A DNA stretch of 64,000 bases, taken from the NCBI RefSeq assembly GCF_017874035.1, contig NZ_JAGGKV010000019.1:79248-143247 (forward strand). The letters run 5' to 3'. The stretch comes from Paenibacillus aceris. GTDB lineage: Bacteria; Bacillota; Bacilli; Paenibacillales; NBRC-103111. This document shows positions 9,020-17,145 of this stretch, in pieces. The first letter of the stretch is position 1; each line of letters starts with the position of its first letter. The position numbers were made by a program, and so were the translations under genes. The notes beneath the pieces are model-generated. The model ran no database searches. It was not told where the DNA came from and worked only from the letters and a program-made list of their open reading frames with translations.

Positions 9020-9208
9020 CGCAAATGCATTTTGATTTACTTAAACGAGGCACATGCTCTTTTACAATTACAATTGGAGAAAGTTATGGTTATCTGGACA
9101 GGCTGGAATTAGTTAATACGAATGCAAGAAAAGCCATTACATTTATCTATAAGGTTTATAAATTAAAGCTTGAAAACAATCGGTTTCCCCCCATAAGGAG
9201 AGGTTCAA
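9020..9208. other. Leader region of the lgt-like gene
   Basis: AT-rich region before the lgt-like gene. An open frame on the plus strand crosses it and enters lgt in another frame, but shows no recognisable domain. GGAGAGG lies 5 bases before the lgt start. Confidence 0.3.
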
Positions 9209-10003
9209 ATGCTTCAATTTTTAGGTCATATTGGTTCATTCCCTATTCGTTCGTACAGTATCCTATTTGTATTAGCTTGTATATTAGGAATTGGTGTTAC
9301 AGTAACATTAGCAAAACTGCAAAAGAAACATGAGCTTGCAGATCATTTGTTAAATCTAGCCGTTCCTATGTTTATTGGTGCTATTATAGGTTCTCGGTTT
9401 TGGCAAGTCTTTTTATTTGATTGGGGGTATTACTCCAAGAACCCAGGAGAAATTATAGCAATTTGGCATGGCGGATTATCGATTCAAGGTGGAATTGTTG
9501 GGGCCGTAGTTGTCGGGATTTGGTATGTGAAAAAGCATAAGCTTTCATTCTGGGAACTTGCAGATTTATGTGCACCTGGTCTTATCCTCGGACAAAGTAT
9601 TGGTAGAGACGCCAACCTGATGAACGGTGACGCATTCGGGGACCCTACAGGGGGCAACTGGGGAATTTTGTACCCGGAAGGCACGAATGCAAGAGAAACA
9701 TTTGAAAACCAACCCTTGTATCCAGCAGAAGTTTGGGAAGGTCAAATGGACGTCATTATTTTCGCTATTGTAATGATGCTCTTACAGAAAAAATTAACGC
9801 GTGGCTATTTATTCCTCATAACGAACATTTTATACAATGTTGGGCGGTTTCTGTTAGAAATGCTTAGAGGTGATACACCTAAATATATGTTGGGTTGGAC
9901 TACTGCTCAATGGACTTCAGTAAGCATTATTGTGATTTGTATAGCAGCAGGATTATATCTTCGCTTAAAGCAATCTCCTCCAAAGGATTTATTAGAACAA
10001 TAA
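9209..10003 (+). CDS. lgt: Prolipoprotein diacylglyceryl transferase, divergent (Lgt)
   Basis: 264 aa with about seven membrane helices. It transfers diacylglycerol from phosphatidylglycerol to the lipobox cysteine of prolipoproteins at the membrane. The family features are visible: IWHGGLSIQGG near the N-terminal half and the signature region GQSIGRDANLMNGDAFG. In the usual signature the last acidic residue is Glu and a GN precedes; here Asp and AN are found, so this is a divergent paralogue. A housekeeping lgt probably lies elsewhere. It sits inside the horizontally acquired island and overlaps the next gene tail to tail by 77 bp. Confidence 0.9.
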   Translation: MLQFLGHIGSFPIRSYSILFVLACILGIGVTVTLAKLQKKHELADHLLNLAVPMFIGAIIGSRFWQVFLFDWGYYSKNPGEIIAIWHGGLSIQGGIVGAVVVGIWYVKKHKLSFWELADLCAPGLILGQSIGRDANLMNGDAFGDPTGGNWGILYPEGTNARETFENQPLYPAEVWEGQMDVIIFAIVMMLLQKKLTRGYLFLITNILYNVGRFLLEMLRGDTPKYMLGWTTAQWTSVSIIVICIAAGLYLRLKQSPPKDLLEQ

Positions 10004-10346
10004 GTAAAACCAACATCAAACCAATAAGGATAAGAGAAAGAAAAATGAACATAACAATTATTTTTGACGAGCGAAAGCTCCCACTGTTTATTCCTTTTCG
10101 TTTAGAAAAATAATCGAGCGTAGCTAACACAGTAACAAGTACCCCAAGAATAACTGAGCTTATTCCTACGATTGAAGCGATATTATGAATATAATAGGAA
10201 TATTGGGTTGCTCGAAATACGATTCCCGAAGCCAAAAAACCAATTCCAACGGTAGCGATTCCTGTCCGGACCCAAGCGAGAAATGTTCGCTCATTCGCAA
10301 GGTGCTGTTGGACAAATTTCGATTCATGTGTGTTCCCTTCCTCCAT
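9927..10346 (-). CDS. DUF202 family membrane protein
   Basis: 139 aa. The N-terminal QHLANERTFLAWVRTGIATVGIGF is the DUF202 (YidH-like) signature, followed by two more membrane helices. The function of the family is unknown. Start chosen at 10346 because AGGAGG lies 7 bases upstream; a longer frame to 10376 has no such site. The 3' end overlaps the lgt-like gene by 77 bp in convergent orientation. Confidence 0.88.
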   Translation of the reverse strand: MEEGNTHESKFVQQHLANERTFLAWVRTGIATVGIGFLASGIVFRATQYSYYIHNIASIVGISSVILGVLVTVLATLDYFSKRKGINSGSFRSSKIIVMFIFLSLILIGLMLVLLIVLINPLEEIALSEDIILLLYKSQ

Positions 10347-10389
10347 TTGTATCCTCCTCGTATTTACTATCTCCAAAGTATGATAAAAG

Positions 10390-10423
10390 ACTCAAACTAA
10401 TATCATAATAAACTGGTTTGAGT
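10390..10423 (-). terminator. Probable terminator of the yeiH-type gene
   Basis: Arms ACTCAAAC and GTTTGAGT enclose an 18-base loop. On the minus strand the hairpin is followed by CTTTTATC. It lies just after the stop of the exporter gene. Confidence 0.5.
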
Positions 10424-10441
10424 TCTTATTATATTATGTTG

Positions 10442-11485
10442 TTACTTTAATCCAAACAGACCAATCAGGAGATAGCCTAGAATTGAAAGCAATACGGACC
10501 CTATAAAACCCGCAGCAAACGACATCAATCCCAGTCGTCGGAACGTGGCCAAATCAACATTAAGCCCAAGACCAGCCATAGCCATCGCAATCAGTAAATA
10601 TGCAACAACGATGATTTGGTTAGTAAAACCAGTTGGAATAATACCTAATGTGTTTACACCACTCATAACAAGGAAACCTAGAATAAACCATGGAATCGGG
10701 ATGGATCTCCAGTTCGCTTTTTGGATGTTGGTGTTTTTCTTATGCTCGATACGGTTTGTCCAGACACCGAGAACGATTGCCACCGGTACCAAAAGAGCAA
10801 CTCGTGTTAATTTCACAATAACAGCCAGATCTACTGCATCTTTACCTCCGGGAGCCGCAGCTGCAATGACATGCGCAATTTCGTGAAGGGTTGCCCCAGA
10901 GAAGATACCATAACCTTTTGCTGTTAAGCCTAGTACCGGATATAGAATCGTGTAGAGAAGTGTGAAAATGGTACCCAAAATAGCGACAGTCGCCGCTCCA
11001 ATAGCTGTCTCATCATCATTCGCCTTAATTTGCGGAGATATCGCTACTACTGCAGCAGCCCCGCAAATAGCGGTGCCACAGGCCGTCAAAATGCCTAAGC
11101 GGTTTTCTACCTTAAACAACTTTGCTATGCCATAAACAGCACAAATCGTAAAAACAATATTAATGATCGCAATGGCCAAGACTTTAGGACCAGCATGAAC
11201 GATATCAATCAAGTTCAATCTCATCCCCAACAAGATAATGCCATATCGTAAAAGTGTTTTACTTGAGAAAGAAACACCTTTCACTGCATGCTGAGGGACC
11301 CCAATAATGCCTCTCCATATCATACCGAGCAATATCGCAATCACAAGCTGGCCCATAATACTGAGAAACGGAAAGACCGCTAAGTACTTTGCAGCGATTG
11401 CAAGAGCGAATGTTAAGCTAATTCCTTTTACTACGCCGAATTCCCTATTTTGCTTGTTCGGTAAGGTATATAAATTTTCCACCAT
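10442..11485 (-). CDS. YeiH/UPF0324 family putative sulfate or sulfite exporter
   Basis: 347 aa with about ten hydrophobic helices. Family marks include the glycine-rich GTAICGAAAVVAISPQIKA and GATLHEIAHVIAAAA. The proposed role of the family is export of sulfur oxyanions, which is not firmly proven. Start ATG at 11485 has AGGAGAGG 9 bases away; a GTG at 11494 is too close. It is divergent from a CysL-like LysR gene, the same pairing as ywfM/ywfK-like loci of Bacillus relatives. A sulfite-oxidase remnant nearby supports a sulfite theme. Confidence 0.88.
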   Translation of the reverse strand: MVENLYTLPNKQNREFGVVKGISLTFALAIAAKYLAVFPFLSIMGQLVIAILLGMIWRGIIGVPQHAVKGVSFSSKTLLRYGIILLGMRLNLIDIVHAGPKVLAIAIINIVFTICAVYGIAKLFKVENRLGILTACGTAICGAAAVVAISPQIKANDDETAIGAATVAILGTIFTLLYTILYPVLGLTAKGYGIFSGATLHEIAHVIAAAAPGGKDAVDLAVIVKLTRVALLVPVAIVLGVWTNRIEHKKNTNIQKANWRSIPIPWFILGFLVMSGVNTLGIIPTGFTNQIIVVAYLLIAMAMAGLGLNVDLATFRRLGLMSFAAGFIGSVLLSILGYLLIGLFGLK

Positions 11486-11657
11486 AATCCTCACCCTCTC
11501 CTTCAGTTATACTTCGTTGTCCTTATATTCTTCACTATAAGGCCGTTTGAATAATAAGTTAAATACCAATAATCTATCTTTATCATGAGAAAAACTTATG
11601 ATTAGATTGTAGCCCTTCCCAAATATATATAAAATGTTGTTCTAGGAGGTATTGGAA
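11486..11657. promoter_or_regulatory. Divergent control region, exporter and LysR regulator
   Basis: This spacer separates two divergent starts. It contains the half-sites ATAAGTT (about 11552) and AACTTAT (about 11594) in inverted orientation, plus an AT-rich centre. A LysR-type regulator usually binds such a divergent promoter, so regulation of the exporter and of itself is inferred. Confidence 0.4.
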
Positions 11658-12554
11658 ATGATTGTTGATGCACTTCGTGTTTTTGTTACTGTAGCAGAGC
11701 AAAATAACTTCTCTAGAGCAGGAGAACTGTTAAACTTGTCTCAGCCTGCCGTTTCATTACAAATTCGAAACCTAGAAAACGAATTCAATGCCAAACTCAT
11801 GCATCGTTCGCCAAAGCATGTAGTTCTTACCGATGCAGGAGAAATTCTATACAGGCAAGCTAAGCAAATTCTTTCCCTTTACGAACAAGGAAAACAAAAC
11901 ATTCATTTATTGAATCAGAAGGTAACAGGATCTATTCAAATTGGAGCTAGTTTTACAATTGGTGAATATATCTTGCCGCGGCTGCTTGCGGATTTTGCAA
12001 ATCAATTCCCAGAGGTAGAAATGTCTTTGACCATTGCAAATACAGAGGAGATTGCGTTAGCGCTAAAAGCCAACAAACTTGATCTTGGTTTAGTCGAGGG
12101 AGAAGTGTCACATAACGGGATTCAAATTACAACTTATATGAAAGATGAAATGCTCCTCATTACTTCTCGCAATCATCCATTATGTGTAAAAAAGACCGTG
12201 AAGCCGGATATGCTCCATGATTACACCTGGGTTCTCAGGGAACATGGTTCCGGTACTCGGTCTTATAGCGATAATTTTATCCAAACAAATAGTTTGCGAA
12301 TTAAACAGTCATATGTATTTACCAGTAGTCAAGGAGTTAAAGAAGCCGTTTCTGCTGGCTTGGGAATCTCCATTCTGTCACGCTGGATTGTTCGGAAAGA
12401 GTTAGAAGCTGGAGAGATTACGGCTATCCCTCTCAGCCCCAAGTTAACAGAACGCGATTTCTGGATTATTCAAAATAAAGATTTTTCTTCGTCAATGGCA
12501 ATCAATATGTTCATACAAAAACTGTTAGAGCGGACACCGCTTTATTCTACATAA
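11658..12554 (+). CDS. LysR-family transcriptional regulator, CysL/YwfK-like
   Basis: 298 aa. The N-terminal winged helix-turn-helix (FVTVAEQNNFSRAGELLNLSQPAVSLQIRNLE) is classical LysR, followed by the co-inducer domain (GSIQIGASFTIGEYILPRLL). ATG at 11658 is 8 bases after AGGAGG. The CysL assignment rests on the divergent YeiH gene and overall sequence feel; other LysR subgroups are possible. Confidence 0.9.
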   Translation: MIVDALRVFVTVAEQNNFSRAGELLNLSQPAVSLQIRNLENEFNAKLMHRSPKHVVLTDAGEILYRQAKQILSLYEQGKQNIHLLNQKVTGSIQIGASFTIGEYILPRLLADFANQFPEVEMSLTIANTEEIALALKANKLDLGLVEGEVSHNGIQITTYMKDEMLLITSRNHPLCVKKTVKPDMLHDYTWVLREHGSGTRSYSDNFIQTNSLRIKQSYVFTSSQGVKEAVSAGLGISILSRWIVRKELEAGEITAIPLSPKLTERDFWIIQNKDFSSSMAINMFIQKLLERTPLYST

Positions 12555-12832
12555 ACTCGTATTTTTGAATGTCGTTATAACCATAGCCTTTTTTGTTCCA
12601 ATCGGCCGTTTCCGGCTGAACATTTCCTGCAATGTCCGTAACAGGCACACAGACGTCAGTTCCGGAATTCGTTGCCGTCCATTTTAGATACAAATGTCGT
12701 CCATGAATAAGGCTCATACGAATCTAACCATTGCGCACGCTGCCATGTCATGCCATGATCAGTGTTTACTACAACAACTTTCTTTGCGGTGCATGGTTGC
12801 TCGACACTTCCATGATACCAAGCCAGAAGAAT
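12547..12832 (-). pseudogene. C-terminal remnant of a sulfite oxidase-like molybdoenzyme
   Basis: Read on the minus strand, a frame gives LAWYHGSVEQPC, NTDHGMTWQRAQW and SYEPYSWTTFVSKW. After a frame shift near 12690 it continues with ATNSGTDVCVPVTDIAGNVQP and WNKKGYGYNDIQKYEF to a stop at 12547. This is the Mo-cofactor oxidoreductase dimerisation domain of the SUOX/YuiH type (STDGG-TW, AtD-aGN-Q, WN-kGYg). The molybdopterin domain is absent. It lies beside the sulfur-oxyanion exporter and overlaps the LysR stop by 8 bases. Confidence 0.65.
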
Positions 12833-13029
12833 TTTTTTTGTAAAAAGAGGTAATTTTTTTCCTTCCGCACTCTTACAGTTGCAAGCGATTAGACTGCTTC
12901 ATTAGGTACGAAAGTTGAGTTAAGTATTTATTTATAGGTAAAATTAATTGAAGAAATGAGTTAATAATCACAAAACTCACTTTCGACTTTGTCGAGTATC
13001 GTGTTAATTTAAACCAGGAGGTTGCAGCT

Positions 13030-13803
13030 ATGGACTTAAAGTTATTTGGAAAAAAAGCACTTATTGTAGGAGGAAGCCGTGGCATTGGTAAAGCGATTGC
13101 CCGCCAATTGGCTCTGGAAGGTGTAGACTGTACGATTTGTTCAAGAAACAAATCCTCGCTAAACATCGCTGCAGAGGAATTGGCTCAGGAAACAAAAAGA
13201 AATATCTATCCGATTGTGGCAGATACCACGAATCCTGACTCTATCCTAAATTTAGTTGCAAATTCAGCTAAGGCGATGGGGAGTATTGATATTCTAATCA
13301 ATTGCGGGGCCCGTGTTGGCGGTCAAGTGCCAGAGGATTTTAACAGCATTAAAGATGAACTTATTCTGAGAGATTTTGAAGAAAAGTATTTGGGCTATTT
13401 TCGCAGTATCCGTGCTGTAGCACCTTATATGATAAAAAATAATTGGGGACGTATCATTAATATAAGCGGTTTGGCTGCCAGAATAGGTGGCAATTATTTT
13501 AGTTCCGGTCCGCGTAATGCATCTGTTGTCCATTTGACAAAATCCGCATCAATGGAATTAGGGAAGCACGGAATTACCGTCAATGCAGTTTATCCAGGGA
13601 TTGTAAGTACGGAAGCATTTAGAGAACAGGTTACTGATGAGGATGCTTTACGCCAGTTAGCGGCAATGAATACGCTCGGTCGGTTGATTACAGTGGAGGA
13701 AATTGCTAATGTCGTTACCTTCCTGGCTTCACCTTTGTCGGCATCGATTTGCGGCGATGTCATTTCGGTAACTGGTGGCATTGGAAATACCGTTTATTAC
13801 TAA
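13030..13803 (+). CDS. Short-chain dehydrogenase/reductase with atypical active site
   Basis: 257 aa with an N-terminal Rossmann fold (VGGSRGIGKAIARQLA; NCG in place of NNAG). The serine region is NISGLAAR. The usual YxxxK is replaced in the alignment by SGPRN, as in SDR relatives carrying a GxRNA motif. A tyrosine sits slightly earlier (NYFSSGPRNAS). The enzyme may be active with shifted residues or may have another role. AGGAGG is present before the ATG. The substrate is unknown. Confidence 0.82.
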   Translation: MDLKLFGKKALIVGGSRGIGKAIARQLALEGVDCTICSRNKSSLNIAAEELAQETKRNIYPIVADTTNPDSILNLVANSAKAMGSIDILINCGARVGGQVPEDFNSIKDELILRDFEEKYLGYFRSIRAVAPYMIKNNWGRIINISGLAARIGGNYFSSGPRNASVVHLTKSASMELGKHGITVNAVYPGIVSTEAFREQVTDEDALRQLAAMNTLGRLITVEEIANVVTFLASPLSASICGDVISVTGGIGNTVYY

Positions 13804-14194
13804 AAAGTTAGGACGATACTGTTAACTGTAACGCAGATTATCCATAATACAAAAAAACGAGCCTATCTAATATCGAGGAAACTGAAGAACTAGTTGTTTT
13901 TCAGAGCAGCTAAGTGGTACGAGTATAAAAGACGACCATAATTCCCAGTTTTTTTGGGATTATGGTCGTCTTTCCATATCTAAACAAGATTTGTTGGTTG
14001 GTTTCTTTCTATATCAGCTTTCCTGAAAGCGCCATTTGTTCAGTTTGCTCGGTGGATATTATTTTCAACGAGTAAGTTTTTCTCGCCATGTTGCCGGCTT
14101 TACAGACATGTCTGCATCTTTAAGATTTTTTCGATTTCAAATTCAGTCAATGCATACAGAAGTTATGTATTTTCCCGGGCGATACGATCATTAT
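13804..14194. other. Gene-poor stretch between SDR and RelA/SpoT genes
   Basis: No convincing gene. It contains the bidirectional terminator at 13928-13973. On the minus strand a 26-codon frame (MARKTYSLKIISTEQ, near 14010-14090) is present but has no support. Confidence 0.5.
13928..13973. terminator. Strong bidirectional terminator
   Basis: A long stem with left arm AAAGACGACCATAAT plus TCCCA and the matching right arm, with one bulged T and a T-rich loop, lies between two convergent genes. T-runs flank both sides. Confidence 0.8.
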
Positions 14195-15733
14195 TTATAA
14201 ATCAATTTTAAAAAGTCTAACCGCATCTTCTGCTTTTAACTTATCCATCTCATCCAGCTTATCGATATATTTGAAAATTCTTTTACTGATTTCTATTTTA
14301 TAATGACCATCTTTAACCATTTGGATCAGTTCCTTTACTTTATAGGTTTCAACGGTACAATTAAAAATAGACATCACTTTCCATTTCAACAGAGTTAGCC
14401 CGATTTCGCGAATTTTTTCCCAATCCTCATAGGAGCTTATCTTTTCACATAATAAATCGATAAAAGAAGCGACTCCTTCATTGATTTCCTCCATTTTATT
14501 GTCATATACAAACTCAATGGAGCCTACAGTTTCAAAACTATAGGCAATGGTCAACATCATGTCGTTTTTTATACGATGAAGCTCTTCTTTATTTAAAATA
14601 GATTCTAACCTGCAAAAGCTGTCATTTTCATAAAACCTATTTCTTATAAATTTAATAAATGTCTCAAAATCCTCCGCGTTATTTCCAAGCTCGATTTCAA
14701 ACAATATTCTAAAAAACAAATTCCATTGAAAGTCATTATTTATGGAGTTTAAAATAACCATTCCAAATTGATTGGAAAAATCATCTTCAAAACGTACATC
14801 CCTTTCAAATTCGAGCTCGCTGTTAAAATTCACATCATTTTTGCTAATATCATTTAATCGATCCATTGTTTTAAGTATTGTTTTATTGTAATCTTCCAAA
14901 TGCTCAGCATTGCTCGTTCTCAAAATATATTTCATGATGGCATCGCAGGATTTTTTAAAATCAACGCCGAAACCTATGCTATTCTGCAATTTCGATGCGT
15001 ATATATCATTAATAATTTTCGAAAGTAAAACTTCTAATTGAGCTTTTCTCATCCTAGGGTCCAGACTTTTTGTACTATTAAACTGATTATAAATGATAAG
15101 GAGCTGATTATCGATCATGGCAAGATTTTTCTTAATCGATCCCATCAGTTCCTTTAAAAAACCATCCGCTATTCTATAGTTATTGTTTTTATATATGATT
15201 TTATGCTCCAGCTCACCCCAAAATATGTTAACCAATGATTTAATTTGAAGTTCAAATTTGAATGTTCTATTATTACTTTCATAAACACCATCTATTCTAA
15301 AGATTTCAAATCCATTTTTTTGTTCCTGAGGCTGCTTGCTGGCTAACTCCAATCTAATATTTTCATTTAATGCATTATAAAAATACCCGCCTGCATGTCT
15401 TTTGTTAAACAACTTTTTTAACATTTTATGAATATGCTCTTCATCTTCAATAAATCTGCATTCTACTCTTACTCCAACCAAGTCCGTAAGATTTAGAAGA
15501 ATCTCTTCGCTTGTCTTATACTTTTTATAATAATTATTTCGGATTATTTTTTCCCTCAAGCTGGAAGAAGACTTGACCCTTGAACTCACCTTTAAATCTC
15601 TATCACGGTTGCTTTCCAGTAATTGCCGGAAACATACTTCTAATTCCTTCGCTGCATGTTGTAACTCATCATCTATTTTTTCTAAATATTGTATAGTTTC
15701 TTCAATAAAGTCGAATATTTTAAGTTCCATCAT
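14195..15733 (-). CDS. RelA/SpoT nucleotidyltransferase-domain protein with long unknown C-terminus
   Basis: 512 aa. Residues about 45-185 carry a (p)ppGpp synthetase-like fold: SRVKSSSSLREK (51-62), DLVGVRV (84-90), ELQIKS (161-166) and EHKIIYK (176-182). There is no HD hydrolase domain. The usual GYxSxH acceptor-binding motif is GGYFYNA here, so substrate choice may differ. Residues about 200-512 are an unrecognised, charged, mostly helical extension. The size and domain plan differ from small alarmone synthetases (about 210 aa) and recall toxSAS-type toxins, but no antitoxin gene is evident. GGAG precedes two adjacent ATGs. The gene is clearly AT-richer than the flanking core genes and sits in the scarred island. 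Confidence 0.82.
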   Translation of the reverse strand: MMELKIFDFIEETIQYLEKIDDELQHAAKELEVCFRQLLESNRDRDLKVSSRVKSSSSLREKIIRNNYYKKYKTSEEILLNLTDLVGVRVECRFIEDEEHIHKMLKKLFNKRHAGGYFYNALNENIRLELASKQPQEQKNGFEIFRIDGVYESNNRTFKFELQIKSLVNIFWGELEHKIIYKNNNYRIADGFLKELMGSIKKNLAMIDNQLLIIYNQFNSTKSLDPRMRKAQLEVLLSKIINDIYASKLQNSIGFGVDFKKSCDAIMKYILRTSNAEHLEDYNKTILKTMDRLNDISKNDVNFNSELEFERDVRFEDDFSNQFGMVILNSINNDFQWNLFFRILFEIELGNNAEDFETFIKFIRNRFYENDSFCRLESILNKEELHRIKNDMMLTIAYSFETVGSIEFVYDNKMEEINEGVASFIDLLCEKISSYEDWEKIREIGLTLLKWKVMSIFNCTVETYKVKELIQMVKDGHYKIEISKRIFKYIDKLDEMDKLKAEDAVRLFKIDL

Positions 15734-15763
15734 GCTACTCCTTTATGGCCATTTTGTTATCAT

Positions 15764-16213
15764 TTATAAAATTGGTGAAATAAGTCTAATGATGAATTCC
15801 ATCATTTTCTCAGTTAGCGGTCTATTTATTAACTCTTCTTTCATTACTTCTCTACAATCCTTAATATCCCCATGAAAGCGATTTTCAAAAACTTTTTGTA
15901 AATTTACTATTGTATATAAAATTATTCAATTAAAAGTTTAATTTAAAGCTTCTAATGTCCATGTTGACTGTATCAATACTGCAAACCGCACCATCCGCCA
16001 TGATCGTTTTTGCATGAATAAATCCTTTTTCATATAAATATACCTTTATATTTACATTCAAATCTCCAAGGCATAAAATTAGCAGCCTAAGACATAAATT
16101 TATGATCTGATTTCCAAGGGATCATAATCCTTACATCCACACCGGATAAACCTGAAAATTTCAAAGCTTCTAGCACGTATCTTCCGGCACAAAATAAAGG
16201 GTTTGTAAAAACA
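15764..16213 (-). pseudogene. cls: Decayed cardiolipin synthase (C-terminal half)
   Basis: Pieces in different minus-strand frames read ALKFSGLSGVDVRIMIPWKS, then a gap with stops, then VYLYEKGFIHAKTIMADG and DTVNMDIRSFKLNF. After another stop come DIKDCREVMKEELINRPLTE and FIIRLISPIL. This order is the second phospholipase D motif (HxKxxxxD: HAKTIMAD), the NxDxRSFxLNF motif and the C-terminal end of Cls. At least three stops or shifts inactivate it. It ends 30 bp before the RelA/SpoT gene and abuts the duplicated island-edge segment. Confidence 0.8.
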
Positions 16214-16320
16214 ACTAGATACACTGGCTTCTTTCTCTAATAGAGAGATTGTCCCATGATGATCACGTTCCACACCACTAATTGGTTTGGAATGTCTAAA
16301 CATCGCTGGGCGACCATCAC
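16214..16320 (-). repeat. Second, deleted copy of the island-edge sequence at 7801-7995
   Basis: 16214-16257 is nearly identical to 7801-7843 (ACTAGATACACTGGCTT and the following bases). 16259-16320 resembles 7944-7995 (GGTTTGGAATGTCTAAAC). About 100 bp present in the first copy are missing. Both copies have the same orientation and flank the 8.2-kb region between them. Confidence 0.75.
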
Positions 16321-16386
16321 ACTACAACCACAGCCTAATAATGAATGAATCGTTCATCTAGCATGATCACCTCGTCCACTCCCTGC

Positions 16387-16417
16387 TAAAAAAGCGTTCA
16401 CCGGTTGAGTGAACGCC
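16387..16417 (-). terminator. Rho-independent terminator
   Basis: On the minus strand GCGTTCAC and GTGAACGC (loop of 7) are followed by six T residues. No obvious intact gene lies directly upstream; the 32-codon ORF at 16741-16839 is the nearest. Confidence 0.7.
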
Positions 16418-16740
16418 TAATTACTTCAAAACTTTATTGTCTACTTCAAAAACTTATTTGTCTCCCATTTTTTGTTCGATGACAAATAATAAACTTTACT
16501 CATATCGGGGTCTCTTTTTCATTAGATGCGAATTGCTTTCTTTTAATTATCCCAGGTCTAATCGCATCGTATAACTAAGCAGTACATGAATGGCTGCGTT
16601 TCTCGGGCGTCCGTACCGATATCCCACAAATTCTCAGTCAGCATTTGACATGAATGCTACCCGTTATTACAGCATGTTTGACCTTGACCTGTTCTTTTAT
16701 CCGGTTATGTATTTTAGAGAGCACAACCGCGCCACCCTCC

Positions 16741-16839
16741 TTAGAAGAAAATCTTATAGAGTATAATCCAAAGCATTATAGACAAACAGATACCATTAAA
16801 TAAACCATTAATAGTTGACCCTTCGCGTTCATCCATCAT
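16741..16839 (-). CDS. Possible 32-aa membrane peptide
   Basis: The frame MMDEREGSTINGLFNGI continues into a hydrophobic stretch ending WIILYKIFF. A GGGGGG sequence lies 4 bases before the first ATG. The charged head with one membrane-spanning tail resembles small membrane peptides, but no family is recognised. A terminator lies further downstream on the same strand. Confidence 0.35.
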   Translation of the reverse strand: MMDEREGSTINGLFNGICLSIMLWIILYKIFF

Positions 16840-17094
16840 TATTCCCCCCAGATCACTGTATCTTGTCATACAATTCGTGAGAGAGAATTAGCTTGAGTCT
16901 GACGAAATTTAAGAAGTATTGTCGTCTCCACCTCTTAACTGCTGTTGTTGCTCAGCGATCCGCCTGCATGGCGGGTTCGCCGCGATCTGAGCCGAAGCAC
17001 TTCCATAAACTGATACAAATACTTCTGAATCAGGTACTTTAAATATTAGTGGGAAAATTCATGTCGTAAAAAAAGATATAAATCTTCCGCAAAC

Positions 17095-17122
17095 ATAAAA
17101 AAACCTAGATAAATCAAGGTTT
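17095..17122 (-). terminator. Terminator after the nanE/ROK remnant
   Basis: On the minus strand AAACCT and AGGTTT arms with a 10-base loop are followed by a T-run. Confidence 0.65.
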
Positions 17123-17145
17123 CCATAAAGTGAGTATTCATGTCA

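Larger units (their letters stand above)
16321..17145. other. Long gene-poor stretch with two terminators and one small ORF
   Basis: Apart from the listed terminators and the 32-codon ORF I see no gene. At 16955-16997 nested inverted repeats occur: an inner CCGCC/GGCGG and an outer GCTCAG/CTGAGC. They could form a structured element of unknown role. Confidence 0.5.

Noticed and set aside
8920..9333. 137-aa plus-strand open frame overlapping lgt
   Set aside because: No domain, poor start, and it runs into the well-supported lgt gene in another frame.
16955..16997. GC-rich nested hairpin considered as a tRNA or riboswitch
   Set aside because: No cloverleaf, no known riboswitch core and no downstream gene that would be controlled.
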